A program made the position numbers and the translations under genes. Shown piece after piece: positions 17,102 through 24,971 of a DNA stretch of 64,000 bases. The stretch comes from Microbacterium endophyticum. Its GTDB lineage: Bacteria; Actinomycetota; Actinomycetes; Actinomycetales; Microbacteriaceae. The stretch covers positions 2,790,001-2,854,000 of the forward strand of contig NZ_CP049255.1 in the NCBI RefSeq assembly GCF_011047135.1, given 5' to 3'. Numbering within the stretch: position 1 is the first letter of the stretch; each line of letters begins with the position of its first letter. Under the pieces are notes generated by a model that did no database searches, was not told where the DNA came from, and saw only the letters and a list, made by a program, of their open reading frames with translations.

Positions 17102-19156
17102 TTAGTCGTGCAGGCCGCGGCGTTTGAGGAGCGGCGCGATATCGGCATCACGTCCGCGAAAATCTCTATAAACCGCCAGAGGATTCTGCGATCCACCCAC
17201 GCCCAGGATGCGCGACCGGAATCGATCCCCGTTCGCGCGCGTTAGCCCGGCGTTGTCACGGAACCATTCGACAGTGTCGGCATCAAGCACTTCGCTCCAA
17301 ATGTAGGAGTAATAGCCCGCACTGTAGCCGCCAGAAAAGACGTGCGCGAAATAAGTCGACGAGTATCGGGGCGGGATGACCGGGTTAAGAAGCCCGATGT
17401 CTGCAAGTGCTTCGGCTTCGAAAGCTGCAACGTCGGTGATAGCGGCAGCATCCGATGTGCTCAACGAGTGCCATGCTTGATCGATCCAGGCCGCGGCCAA
17501 GTACTCGCTCGTCGCAAAGCCCTCGTTGAAGGCGACCGAGCTGGTGAGCGCCGCAACGGTCTCATCGGGTAGTTGTGCGCCGGTTTCGACGTGTCGTGCA
17601 TAGTTGCGCAGTACTTCGGGCCAGTAGATCCACATCTCATTGACCTGACTGGGAAACTCGACAAAGTCGCGAAAGACGTTCGTTCCACCAAATGAAGGAA
17701 ATGTGACGCGCGCAAAGAGCCCATGCAGTGCGTGGCCGAACTCGTGGAAGAGTGTCGTCACTTCGTCGAGCGTCAAAAGCGTCGGTTCGCCGCTCGAGGG
17801 CTTCGATACGTTGAGGTTGTTGACCACGATCGGATGATCGTCACTCAGTTGCGACTGCACGGCTATGGAATTCATCCATGCTCCGCCCCGCTTAGAGTCA
17901 CGCGTGTAGAGATCCAAAATGTACAAACCCAACGGGGTGCCGTCGTGCTCGTGCACTTCGAAGACACGCGCATCAGGGTGGTAGGCCTTCACATCCGCAC
18001 GTTCTGTGAAGGTGACACCGAAGAGAGCCGACGCCGCGAAGAACACGCCGTCGACAAGCACACGATCTGCCTCGAACCAGGGACGAAGTGCGGCCGTATC
18101 GAGGTCGTATTGCGCGGCTCGCACTTTTTCAGTGACATACGCCCAGTCAGACGCTTCCAGAGGATCGCGTGACTCGCTGCTCTCATCGCTGACATGCTGC
18201 AGTGCACGCTGTTCTTTGGCGGCGTTTCGGGCCGCGGGGACCGCAAGCCGCCGCAGCATGTCAGCGACGGCTTCCGGCGACCCAGCAGTTTCGCCGGATG
18301 TGATGAAAGCGGCGTGAGAGGCAAAGCCGAGGAGCTCTGCGCGTTCGGCACGCAGCCGCACGATTTCGAGGAGTACTCGGTCGTTAGGGTGGGCGCCACC
18401 GGCGGCGCCGCGCGCGCGTGACGCGTGCATCAGCTTCGCACGTGTGGCTCGCGAGGTCAGTGATGACAGAAGCGGATGCCCCGTAAATAATCGCAGCGTG
18501 ATCAGATACCCGTCGAGCCCGCGTTCGCGCGCAGCCGCCGCCGCGGATTGCAACTCGCCCGGGGTGAGCCCTTCGAGTTCCGCGTCATCGGTGAGGTGAA
18601 GGGCGAGATCGTTCGTGTCGGCTAGCAGATTCTTTTCGAATGCTGTCGTGAGTACGGAAAGACGTTGATTGAGGGCGCGAAGACGACCCTTTGCCTCATC
18701 GTCAAGTCCGGCGCCGGCGCGCGTCATGGCCGTAAATCGTCGTTCGGCGAGGTAACGCTGGTCGGCATCTGGAAGGGCAGCGCTCTGATTATGAATCGCA
18801 ACAACGCGTTCGTAAAGCGCACTGTCGAGCAGGATTCCGTCGAAGTGTTCTGACATCAGTGGCGCAAGAGTTTCGTCCACCTGCTGAATGGACTCTGTCG
18901 CATCAGCGGAAGAAACTGTGTAGAACGTGCGCGATAGTCGCCCGAGCAGCCTCCCGCTCTCTTCCCACGCGACGAGAGTGTTTTCGAACGTGGCAGGTTC
19001 GCTAGAAGCAGCGATGGCAGCGATTTCGGCGTTGTGCTCAGCAAAAGCGATCTCGAACGCGGGCAGGTAATGCCCGGGCTCGATGAGCTCGTAGGGCGGC
19101 AGGCCGTAGGGCAGATCGCTGGGCGTGAGGAGTGGATTGGCCGCGGCATCCGTCAT
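17102..19156 (-). CDS. M3 family oligopeptidase (Dcp / oligopeptidase A-like)
   Basis: Zinc metallopeptidase of 684 aa cleaving short peptides in the cytosol. HEFGH (residues 471-475) is the zinc site and FNEGFATSEYLAA follows with the M3 C-terminal pattern. GGYSAGYYSYIWSEVLDAD is the conserved substrate-binding loop of the M3A subfamily, shared with Dcp (dipeptidyl carboxypeptidase). The start ATG 19156 has no Shine-Dalgarno but has TACGCT exactly six bases upstream, pointing to a leaderless mRNA. It follows valS and the 82-aa protein on the same strand, so read-through from valS is also possible. Confidence 0.92.
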   Translation of the reverse strand: MTDAAANPLLTPSDLPYGLPPYELIEPGHYLPAFEIAFAEHNAEIAAIAASSEPATFENTLVAWEESGRLLGRLSRTFYTVSSADATESIQQVDETLAPLMSEHFDGILLDSALYERVVAIHNQSAALPDADQRYLAERRFTAMTRAGAGLDDEAKGRLRALNQRLSVLTTAFEKNLLADTNDLALHLTDDAELEGLTPGELQSAAAAARERGLDGYLITLRLFTGHPLLSSLTSRATRAKLMHASRARGAAGGAHPNDRVLLEIVRLRAERAELLGFASHAAFITSGETAGSPEAVADMLRRLAVPAARNAAKEQRALQHVSDESSESRDPLEASDWAYVTEKVRAAQYDLDTAALRPWFEADRVLVDGVFFAASALFGVTFTERADVKAYHPDARVFEVHEHDGTPLGLYILDLYTRDSKRGGAWMNSIAVQSQLSDDHPIVVNNLNVSKPSSGEPTLLTLDEVTTLFHEFGHALHGLFARVTFPSFGGTNVFRDFVEFPSQVNEMWIYWPEVLRNYARHVETGAQLPDETVAALTSSVAFNEGFATSEYLAAAWIDQAWHSLSTSDAAAITDVAAFEAEALADIGLLNPVIPPRYSSTYFAHVFSGGYSAGYYSYIWSEVLDADTVEWFRDNAGLTRANGDRFRSRILGVGGSQNPLAVYRDFRGRDADIAPLLKRRGLHD

Positions 19157-19162
19157 GATTCG

Positions 19163-19168
19163 AGCGTA
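19163..19168 (-). promoter_or_regulatory. -10 element of a probable leaderless promoter (M3 peptidase)
   Basis: TACGCT, six bases, then ATG 19156. Confidence 0.5.
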
Positions 19169-19187
19169 ACGGCGGCCGGTGCTCGCG

Positions 19188-19436
19188 TTATGCGAATTCG
19201 TCGTCGACGTCGTGATGCACGACTGCCTGTCCGTCGGCGTCAAGAGTGACGATGATGCCGGTTTCCAGTTCAGCGATCGGGCGGCCCTCTAAAAATGTGA
19301 GTGTCCACCTAGGTGTCGCAGCGGCGAGCCCGTCGGAGATCATCGACTCTTCGACGCGAGCTATCTCTTTGTGAAGTGCAGCGGGCACGGCGGCAGGCGG
19401 CTGGGCACCTACGCTCCACCGGGTTCCGAGTTGCAT
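19188..19436 (-). CDS. Small hypothetical protein coupled to valS
   Basis: An 82-aa soluble protein, MQLGTRWSVGAQPPAAVP at the N-terminus and an acidic end (HHDVDDEFA). Central segment RWTLTFLEGRPIAELETGIIVTLD looks like beta strands. I do not recognise a family with certainty; small proteins of this kind are seen next to valS in relatives. The ATG follows the valS TGA by one base and an AGGAGG lies inside the valS end, so translation is coupled. No cysteine, signal peptide or membrane segment is present. Confidence 0.75.
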   Translation of the reverse strand: MQLGTRWSVGAQPPAAVPAALHKEIARVEESMISDGLAAATPRWTLTFLEGRPIAELETGIIVTLDADGQAVVHHDVDDEFA

Positions 19437-19437
19437 A

Positions 19438-22017
19438 TCAGGCCTCCTGCGGTGCGAGTTCGATGTGGGTGACGGCGGTTGTCTCACCCGAAACGTAATC
19501 GATTTCTGCGATCCGACCCACTGCCTTGAGGTCGTCTTCGGCGAGTCGGAGGGCCGCGAGTGCGACAGGCGCGCCGGCAATTGTCATCCGTGCGACTGCC
19601 GTCTTCTGGGATGCCTTTGCCTCCGTTTTCGCGCGACGGATGCCGATGAGCGCTTCCCCGACGATCGACAGTACGGTCGTGTCTCCCCCTCGTGTCTGGG
19701 CTTCGGGCCACGGGGAAGTGTGGATAGATCCGTCGTTGAACCACGACCAGGCCTCTTCAGTAGCGAACGAGAGCACGGGCGCGAGCAACCGCAGTAACGA
19801 CGAAAGCGCGAGACGCAGCGCGAGAGCAGCTGATGCCTGTGCTTCGTGGCCCTGGTCGTATGCGCGCTCCTTCACGAGTTCGAGGTAGTCGTCGCAGAAT
19901 GTCCAGAAGAACGATTCGGTGATTTCCAGTGCGCGAGCGTGGTCGTAGTTCTCGAGTGCTGTTGTGGCATCCCGGATGACCGTGTCAAGATTCGCCAGCA
20001 TCGAAGCGTCTAGCGGGTGCGTCACTTCCGCACCGTCGGGAACTGGGAACGACAGCACGAACTTGGCAGCGTTCAAAACCTTGATCGCGAGGCGGCGACC
20101 GATCTTGATCTGTGTCGGGTTCTGCGGATCGAAAGCAGCGTCGGTTCCGAGTCGGCTAGATGCCGCCCAGTAGCGAACGGCATCCGATCCGTGCTTTTCC
20201 AGGATGTCGGCAGGCGTAACGACGTTACCCTTCGATTTCGACATCTTCTTGCGGTCCGGGTCGACGATGAAGCCCGAAATTGCCGCGTTCTTCCACGGTG
20301 TGCGGTTGTCTTCGAGCGCGCTTCGCAACATGGTCGAAAAGAGCCAGGTACGGATGATGTCTTGGCCCTGCGGGCGAAGATCGAACGGCGCGACCAGATT
20401 CCATAGTTCCGGGTCGCGCTCCCAGCCGCCGGCGAGCTGCGGAGTGAGTGATGACGTTGCCCACGTGTCGAAGATGTCGCGCTCGGCATCGAACCCGCCC
20501 GCGACACCGCGCTGGTTTTCGCTGTAGCCAGCAGGAACATCGGTGGTGGGGTCTACCGGGAGGAGCGACACGTCTGGCACGAGGACCCGCTCGTAGTCGC
20601 GCTCACCGTTCTCATCGAGCGCGTACCAGAGCGGAATCGGCACACCGAAGAAACGCTGGCGAGAAACGAGCCAGTCACCGGTGAGTCCGTTGGTCCAGTT
20701 TTCGTAGCGAACGCGCATGAACTCCGGATGCCACGCCACTTCGCGACCGAGGTTCACCAGCTTCTCGCGAAGTTCCGCATCGCGAGCGCCATTTCTCACG
20801 TACCACTGGCGGGTCGATACGATTTCGAGCGGTCGGTCACCCTTTTCGAAGAACTTGACGGCGTGTGCGAAGGGCTTTCCGACCTCCAGAAGTTCGCCCG
20901 ATTCGGTCAGCAGCTCGACGATGCGCTTCTTCGCGCTGAACACCGTCTTTCCAGCGATCTCTGCGTAATGCGTCTTCGCTGTTTCGCTGACGAGCGTTTC
21001 GGGCGCGTCGGCGACGATGCGTCCGTCTTTGCCGAGGATCGTACGGTTGGGGAGATCGAGTTCGCGCCACCAGATGATGTCGGTGACGTCACCGAACGTA
21101 CAGATCATCGCGATGCCTGAGCCCTTGTCTTTCTGCGCGAGCTGGTGCGCGAGTACTGGCACTTCAACATCGAATAGCGGGCTGCGAACTGTTGTACCGA
21201 ACAACGGCTGGTACCGCTCGTCATCCGGGTGCGCGACCAACGCGACGCACGCCGCGAGCAGTTCCGGGCGAGTTGTTTCGATTACGACGTCGCCGCTGCC
21301 ATCTGTCTTGTGGAAGGCGACGCGGTGGTAGGCAGCCTGTTGCTCGCGGTCTTCGAGCTCTGCCTGCGCGATAGCCGAGCGGAAGTCGACGTCCCAGAGC
21401 GTGGGCGCCATCGACTGGTATGCCTCGCCACGTTCGATGTTCTTGATGAATGCGAGCTGGCTGCTGCGTATCGTCTCATCGGAAATAGTGCGGTATGTCT
21501 GCGACCAATCGACGCTGAGGCCGAGGCTCCGCCACAGCTCTTCGAAGAACTTCTCATCTTCGACGGTGAGCTTTTCGCAGAGCTCGATGAAGTTGCGGCG
21601 ACTGATCGGCAACTGGTCCGCAGCTTTGCTGCTCTTGTTGTCGCCACCCTCGTAGGGCGGAACAAAGTCAGGTGTGTAGGGGAGCGAGGTATCACAACGC
21701 ACGCCGTAGTAGTTCTGCACGCGCCGCTCGGTGGGGAGACCGTTGTCGTCCCAACCCATCGGGTAGAACACGGTCTTGCCGCGCATCCGCTCGAAACGCA
21801 CCTTCACATCGGTGTGCGTGTAACTGAAGACGTGCCCGATGTGGAGGCTCCCCGATGCCGTCGGTGGGGGAGTATCGACACTGAATACTCCGGCACGGCC
21901 GACCTTCGACGCAGCGGCCCGATCAAACGCGTAGGTTGCGGCCGCCGACCACGCGGCATCCCACTTCTTTTCGAGTCCTTCGAGGGCGGGCTTGTCGGGG
22001 ATGATTGCTTCGGCCAC
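19438..22017 (-). CDS. valS: Valyl-tRNA synthetase
   Basis: Class I synthetase (859 aa) charging tRNA-Val. HIGH is at residues 59-62 and [10 protein letters not shown] in the second half. The TTRPELL editing-domain motif is present (ETTRPELLAACVALVAHPDDERY). Motifs such as DDNGLPTERRVQNYYGVRCD and the short C-terminus, without the long coiled coil of E. coli ValS, place it in the type 2 (archaeal-like) group common in Actinobacteria. Start GTG 22017 has a GAGGAG seven bases upstream. Palindrome copy 2 separates it from the upstream transporter gene. Confidence 0.96.
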   Translation of the reverse strand: MAEAIIPDKPALEGLEKKWDAAWSAAATYAFDRAAASKVGRAGVFSVDTPPPTASGSLHIGHVFSYTHTDVKVRFERMRGKTVFYPMGWDDNGLPTERRVQNYYGVRCDTSLPYTPDFVPPYEGGDNKSSKAADQLPISRRNFIELCEKLTVEDEKFFEELWRSLGLSVDWSQTYRTISDETIRSSQLAFIKNIERGEAYQSMAPTLWDVDFRSAIAQAELEDREQQAAYHRVAFHKTDGSGDVVIETTRPELLAACVALVAHPDDERYQPLFGTTVRSPLFDVEVPVLAHQLAQKDKGSGIAMICTFGDVTDIIWWRELDLPNRTILGKDGRIVADAPETLVSETAKTHYAEIAGKTVFSAKKRIVELLTESGELLEVGKPFAHAVKFFEKGDRPLEIVSTRQWYVRNGARDAELREKLVNLGREVAWHPEFMRVRYENWTNGLTGDWLVSRQRFFGVPIPLWYALDENGERDYERVLVPDVSLLPVDPTTDVPAGYSENQRGVAGGFDAERDIFDTWATSSLTPQLAGGWERDPELWNLVAPFDLRPQGQDIIRTWLFSTMLRSALEDNRTPWKNAAISGFIVDPDRKKMSKSKGNVVTPADILEKHGSDAVRYWAASSRLGTDAAFDPQNPTQIKIGRRLAIKVLNAAKFVLSFPVPDGAEVTHPLDASMLANLDTVIRDATTALENYDHARALEITESFFWTFCDDYLELVKERAYDQGHEAQASAALALRLALSSLLRLLAPVLSFATEEAWSWFNDGSIHTSPWPEAQTRGGDTTVLSIVGEALIGIRRAKTEAKASQKTAVARMTIAGAPVALAALRLAEDDLKAVGRIAEIDYVSGETTAVTHIELAPQEA

Positions 22018-22134
22018 GGGAGACTCCTCGGCGATATGTGCGGCACTGTGTGAGCGTGCCTGAATGTCGGAACTCCCCGATTCTAACGGCGCTAACGGCG
22101 CTCGCGTTCCCCGCGATCGCGCTCACCACGTTCG

Positions 22135-22200
22135 GTCGGAGAATCGCACTGCGTCGGAAGGTTCTTTGCGAAGGGATCCGACGGAATGCGATTCTCCGAC
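22135..22200. repeat. 66-bp four-box palindrome, copy 2
   Basis: GTCGGA, 12 nt, GTCGGA, 18 nt, TCCGAC, 12 nt, TCCGAC. The outer halves GTCGGAGAATCGCA / TGCGATTCTCCGAC pair perfectly, and TTCG / CGAA extends the stem. It ends five bases before the end of the MHS transporter stop codon (22206) and lies upstream of valS. Confidence 0.9.
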
Positions 22201-22205
22201 CGAAC

Positions 22206-23522
22206 TCAGACCCGCTCTTGGATGATGTCGACCTTCTTCATGCGCGATGCAGCCCACGCGGACACCAGGGTGATGGCCGACATCACGCCCAGAACAATTC
22301 CAGGGTGCCACCAGGCGAAGTCGGTGGACTTACCAAGTTCGAGCGTGATGCTCGGAACGAAGCCACTCGCGGTCGCGGCGATCGCATAGGCGAACGAAAG
22401 CGCTGAGTAGCGGAAGTGCGCGGGGAAGAGGTCCGCCATGAGCCCGCCGAGGCCCGCCCAAGCCATCGTTGGCAGGATGCCGCCGATGATCATCGTGCTG
22501 ACCAAGATCGGGAAGGTTGCAAACTGCAGGAGATAGTACATCGGGAACGCGATGATGAGCGTGCCGAGCGAACCGAACATCACGAGACGCGCAGAGCCGA
22601 TGCGCGTCGCCCATACGCCGAACAATGGGATTGTCACGAGCTGGAGGAGCGCTCCGATAGTGGTCGCAACGAGCAGGCTCTGATACGTAAAGCCGAGTTC
22701 GGTCACGCCGTAGTTGATCGTGTAGGTGTTCATTAGTGCGTACGATCCAATGCCGAGAAGCGCGGCACCGATAGCGACGGCCATTGCTATTGGACTGCTC
22801 TTGAACATCGTCAAGAACGGCACGCGATCGCGGCGCTTTTCTTCCTTGACTCCCTCGAACACCGGAGTTTCAGTGATGTTGAGCCGCAGATACAGCGAAA
22901 CTGCGAGCAGCGGGAAAGCGACGAGGAAAGGGATGCGCCAGCCCCATGCCGCCAACTCCTCGGAGGGAAGAACGGTGGTCATGATGATGAACAGCGTGGC
23001 CGACAGGATCGATCCCACCGGTGACCCGAGCTGGGGTATTGCCGCGTAGAAAGCGCGCTTGAGCGGGCTCGCGTGCTCTGTGGCGATCAAAATCGATCCG
23101 CCCCACTCTCCTCCGAGCGAGATTCCCTGTGCAATACGGAGGATGACGAGGAGGACTGCGCCCAGCCACCCTGCCTGTGCGTAGGTGGGCAAAGCGCCGA
23201 TCAGGCCGGTTGCCACCCCCATGATTCCGATTGTCCAGAGAAGTGTTGCGCGCCTTCCAAGGCGGTCGCCCATGTACCCGAAGATCAAGGCGCCGATGGG
23301 ACGCACAACGAACGCGATCGCGATGGTGAGGAACGCAAGCGTTGTGCCACCGATTTCGCCGAGCGGATCGAAGAAGAGCGGCCCGACAAAGAATGCTGCG
23401 AAATAGGCGTAGACGTAGAAGTCAAACGATTCGAGTGAGGTGCCGACCATCGATGCCCACGCCACACGGCGAGTGGGCTTCGTCGACGCGGACGAGGGAG
23501 GAAGTGTCGCAGCAGAAGTCAC
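22206..23522 (-). CDS. MFS transporter, metabolite:H+ symporter (MHS/ProP-like) family
   Basis: Twelve-helix inner-membrane carrier (438 aa from GTG 23522). Family markers: FDFYVYAYFAAFF after helix 1 start, GYMGDRLGRRATLL (MFS motif A), GISLGGEWGGSILIATEH, GWRIPF and the cytosolic loop with ITETPVFEGVKEEKRR. MHS carriers take up organic acids, betaines or similar with protons; the substrate here is unknown. The frame is open to a TTG at 23573, also a possible start. The gene is bracketed by palindrome copies 2 and 3. Confidence 0.88.
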   Translation of the reverse strand: MTSAATLPPSSASTKPTRRVAWASMVGTSLESFDFYVYAYFAAFFVGPLFFDPLGEIGGTTLAFLTIAIAFVVRPIGALIFGYMGDRLGRRATLLWTIGIMGVATGLIGALPTYAQAGWLGAVLLVILRIAQGISLGGEWGGSILIATEHASPLKRAFYAAIPQLGSPVGSILSATLFIIMTTVLPSEELAAWGWRIPFLVAFPLLAVSLYLRLNITETPVFEGVKEEKRRDRVPFLTMFKSSPIAMAVAIGAALLGIGSYALMNTYTINYGVTELGFTYQSLLVATTIGALLQLVTIPLFGVWATRIGSARLVMFGSLGTLIIAFPMYYLLQFATFPILVSTMIIGGILPTMAWAGLGGLMADLFPAHFRYSALSFAYAIAATASGFVPSITLELGKSTDFAWWHPGIVLGVMSAITLVSAWAASRMKKVDIIQERV

Positions 23523-23603
23523 GAGAGACCATCTTGCCACTGCTTTCGCGCGTTGTTGCACGCAGGCCAACAATTACCTCAACCATTTCGGTCGAGATGT
23601 TGG

Positions 23604-23669
23604 GGCGGAGAATCGCGCTCGGTCGGATGTAAGCCGTGTAGGAAGCCCGACGTATCGCGATTCTCCGAC
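23604..23669. repeat. 66-bp four-box palindrome, copy 3
   Basis: Same geometry (6-12-6-18-6-12-6) with GGCGGA as first box and CCCGAC as third. The arms share GGAGAATCGCG / CGCGATTCTCC. It lies in the divergent gap between the transporter and the DUF559 gene, so here it cannot be a simple transcription terminator. Confidence 0.85.
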
Positions 23670-23770
23670 CGGATCCGATGTGTTCTCCACAACTCGCGCT
23701 CAGCGACAGAACTTCAGGGATGCTGTGTGCATCGTCGTTGAAGACGGGTGGTCGACGCATCCTCATTTCC

Positions 23771-24595
23771 ATGGATCTCCTCGATGCCGTCGAATCATCA
23801 AGTGGAATCGCACGCGTTGCGACGCTGGAGCGACGGGGTGTGAGGCGCGCTCGCATTGCCGCAGCTCTCGACAGTGGGACTTTGATCCGACCTCGCCGGG
23901 GATGGGTTGCGCTCCCGGATGCTGACATCGAACTCGTCGCCGCGGCTAGGGCGGGAGTCGTGCTCTCGTGCATTACCGCGGCGCGTCGACGTTCGCTGTG
24001 GGTGCTCGAAGAAACCGAGTACCACGTTGCTGCGGCGCCGCACGCTCGCGGCGGCAAGCGTCCAGGCGCGCATGTGCACTGGGCTCAACCCGTTGTGCCG
24101 CGGCATCCAGATGCCTTGGTCGACGGTGTCGAGAACATGCTTGCGATCGTCTCGGCATGTCAACCTTTCGAGCCAGCACTCGCTGTGTGGGAATCGGCGC
24201 TTCGGGTCGGGCTCGTGACCAAGACAGCGTTGGAGATGCTGCCCTTCCATCATCGCGCCCGGGAGATCCTTGCCGTCGCGTCGCCGTACTCGGATTCCGG
24301 CTTGGAGAGTTTCATCGTCCCGAGGCTGAAGTGGATGCGGGTGCGGATAATTCCACAGGCTTGGTTACTTGGGCATCGGGTCGACTTTCTTATTGGCGAC
24401 CGACTCATCCTGCAGATTGATGGCGGGCACCACATGGGCGCTCAGCGCTTAAGCGACAACGCCCACGACGCGCTGCTGATGATCAACGGATTTCATGTGA
24501 TCCGAGTCGGGTATTCGCAGATCGTGGGGGACTGGGCGCGCGTGCAAGATGTCATCATGCGGGCCGTTGCCCAGGGTCTGCACCTCGCGAAGTGA
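23771..24595 (+). CDS. AbiEi-like / DUF559 domain protein
   Basis: A 274-aa two-part protein. The N-terminal 70 residues (ARVATLERRGVRRARIAAALDSGTLIRPRRG) resemble the winged helix of AbiEi-type antitoxins. The C-terminal part (DSGLESF near residue 180, then VDFLIGDRLILQIDGGHH) fits DUF559, a Vsr/PD-(D/E)xK-like nuclease fold, with Glu and Asp residues spaced as in that fold. Such proteins are frequent in Actinobacteria as solitary genes of unknown role. There is no partner toxin. No Shine-Dalgarno is visible; ATG 23771 is chosen because it opens the conserved region. It is flanked by palindrome copies 3 and 4. Confidence 0.78.
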   Translation: MDLLDAVESSSGIARVATLERRGVRRARIAAALDSGTLIRPRRGWVALPDADIELVAAARAGVVLSCITAARRRSLWVLEETEYHVAAAPHARGGKRPGAHVHWAQPVVPRHPDALVDGVENMLAIVSACQPFEPALAVWESALRVGLVTKTALEMLPFHHRAREILAVASPYSDSGLESFIVPRLKWMRVRIIPQAWLLGHRVDFLIGDRLILQIDGGHHMGAQRLSDNAHDALLMINGFHVIRVGYSQIVGDWARVQDVIMRAVAQGLHLAK

Positions 24596-24615
24596 GATGC
24601 CCTTGTGCGACTTAC

Positions 24616-24681
24616 GTCGGAGAATCGCACTCATTCGGAAGCTATCGCCGGAATAGCTCCGACATCGTGCGATTCTCCGAC
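24616..24681. repeat. 66-bp four-box palindrome, copy 4
   Basis: Best-preserved copy. The outer 15 positions (GTCGGAGAATCGCAC / GTGCGATTCTCCGAC) pair perfectly, the stem extends by TAC / GTA outside and AGCTAT / ATAGCT around the loop. Geometry is again 6-12-6-18-6-12-6. It starts 20 bases after the DUF559 stop and precedes the ileS leader. Confidence 0.9.
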
Positions 24682-24777
24682 GTAGCTGCGCTCAGCACTA
24701 CCGCCCCGCGGGATGCGGAACGCACAAGCAACTGCGGCGAGCGCACGCGCGGTGTAACGAGTAGAATCAATGAACAC

Positions 24778-24935
24778 GCTTTGATCCGGATATCACCGGG
24801 GAGCACTCGGAAGAGCGGCTTATGCCAGGTAGAACCGAGCGGGTCAGGCCCGTTATAGCCGCAGTGAGAGAGGTCGGATGCCTCGGCAACCGACAACGCA
24901 GGGTGGTATCGCGGTCCTTCCCAGGGTCGTCCCGG
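24778..24935 (+). promoter_or_regulatory. T-box riboswitch of ileS (ultrashort stem I, translational type)
   Basis: The leader senses uncharged tRNA-Ile. A very short stem I (TCCGG ATATCA CCGG) exposes the isoleucine specifier ATC at 24792-24794. The T-box AGGGTGGTATCGCG is at 24900-24913, with TGGT pairing to the ACCA end of uncharged tRNA. No terminator with a U tract follows; a GC-rich element (CCCAGGG, CCCGGC) precedes the start codon. This is the arrangement described for actinobacterial ileS leaders, where the ribosome-binding site rather than termination is controlled. Confidence 0.9.
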
Positions 24936-24971
24936 CATAACTCAAACGCCGACACCCCTGCGAGAACACTC

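Noticed and set aside
22206..24595. Composite transposon carrying the transporter and DUF559 genes
   Set aside because: No transposase, no target-site duplication visible at the outer palindromes, and the palindromes have no orientation by which to call them terminal inverted repeats.
22131..24684. The 66-bp palindromes as simple intrinsic terminators or as a CRISPR array
   Set aside because: None has a U tract, copy 3 lies in a divergent promoter region, and the copies are 1 to 12 kb apart with genes between them, so neither description fits.
24822..24971. Upstream extension of the ileS frame
   Set aside because: The frame is open through the T-box leader, but the leader is RNA and the conserved protein begins at ATG 24972.
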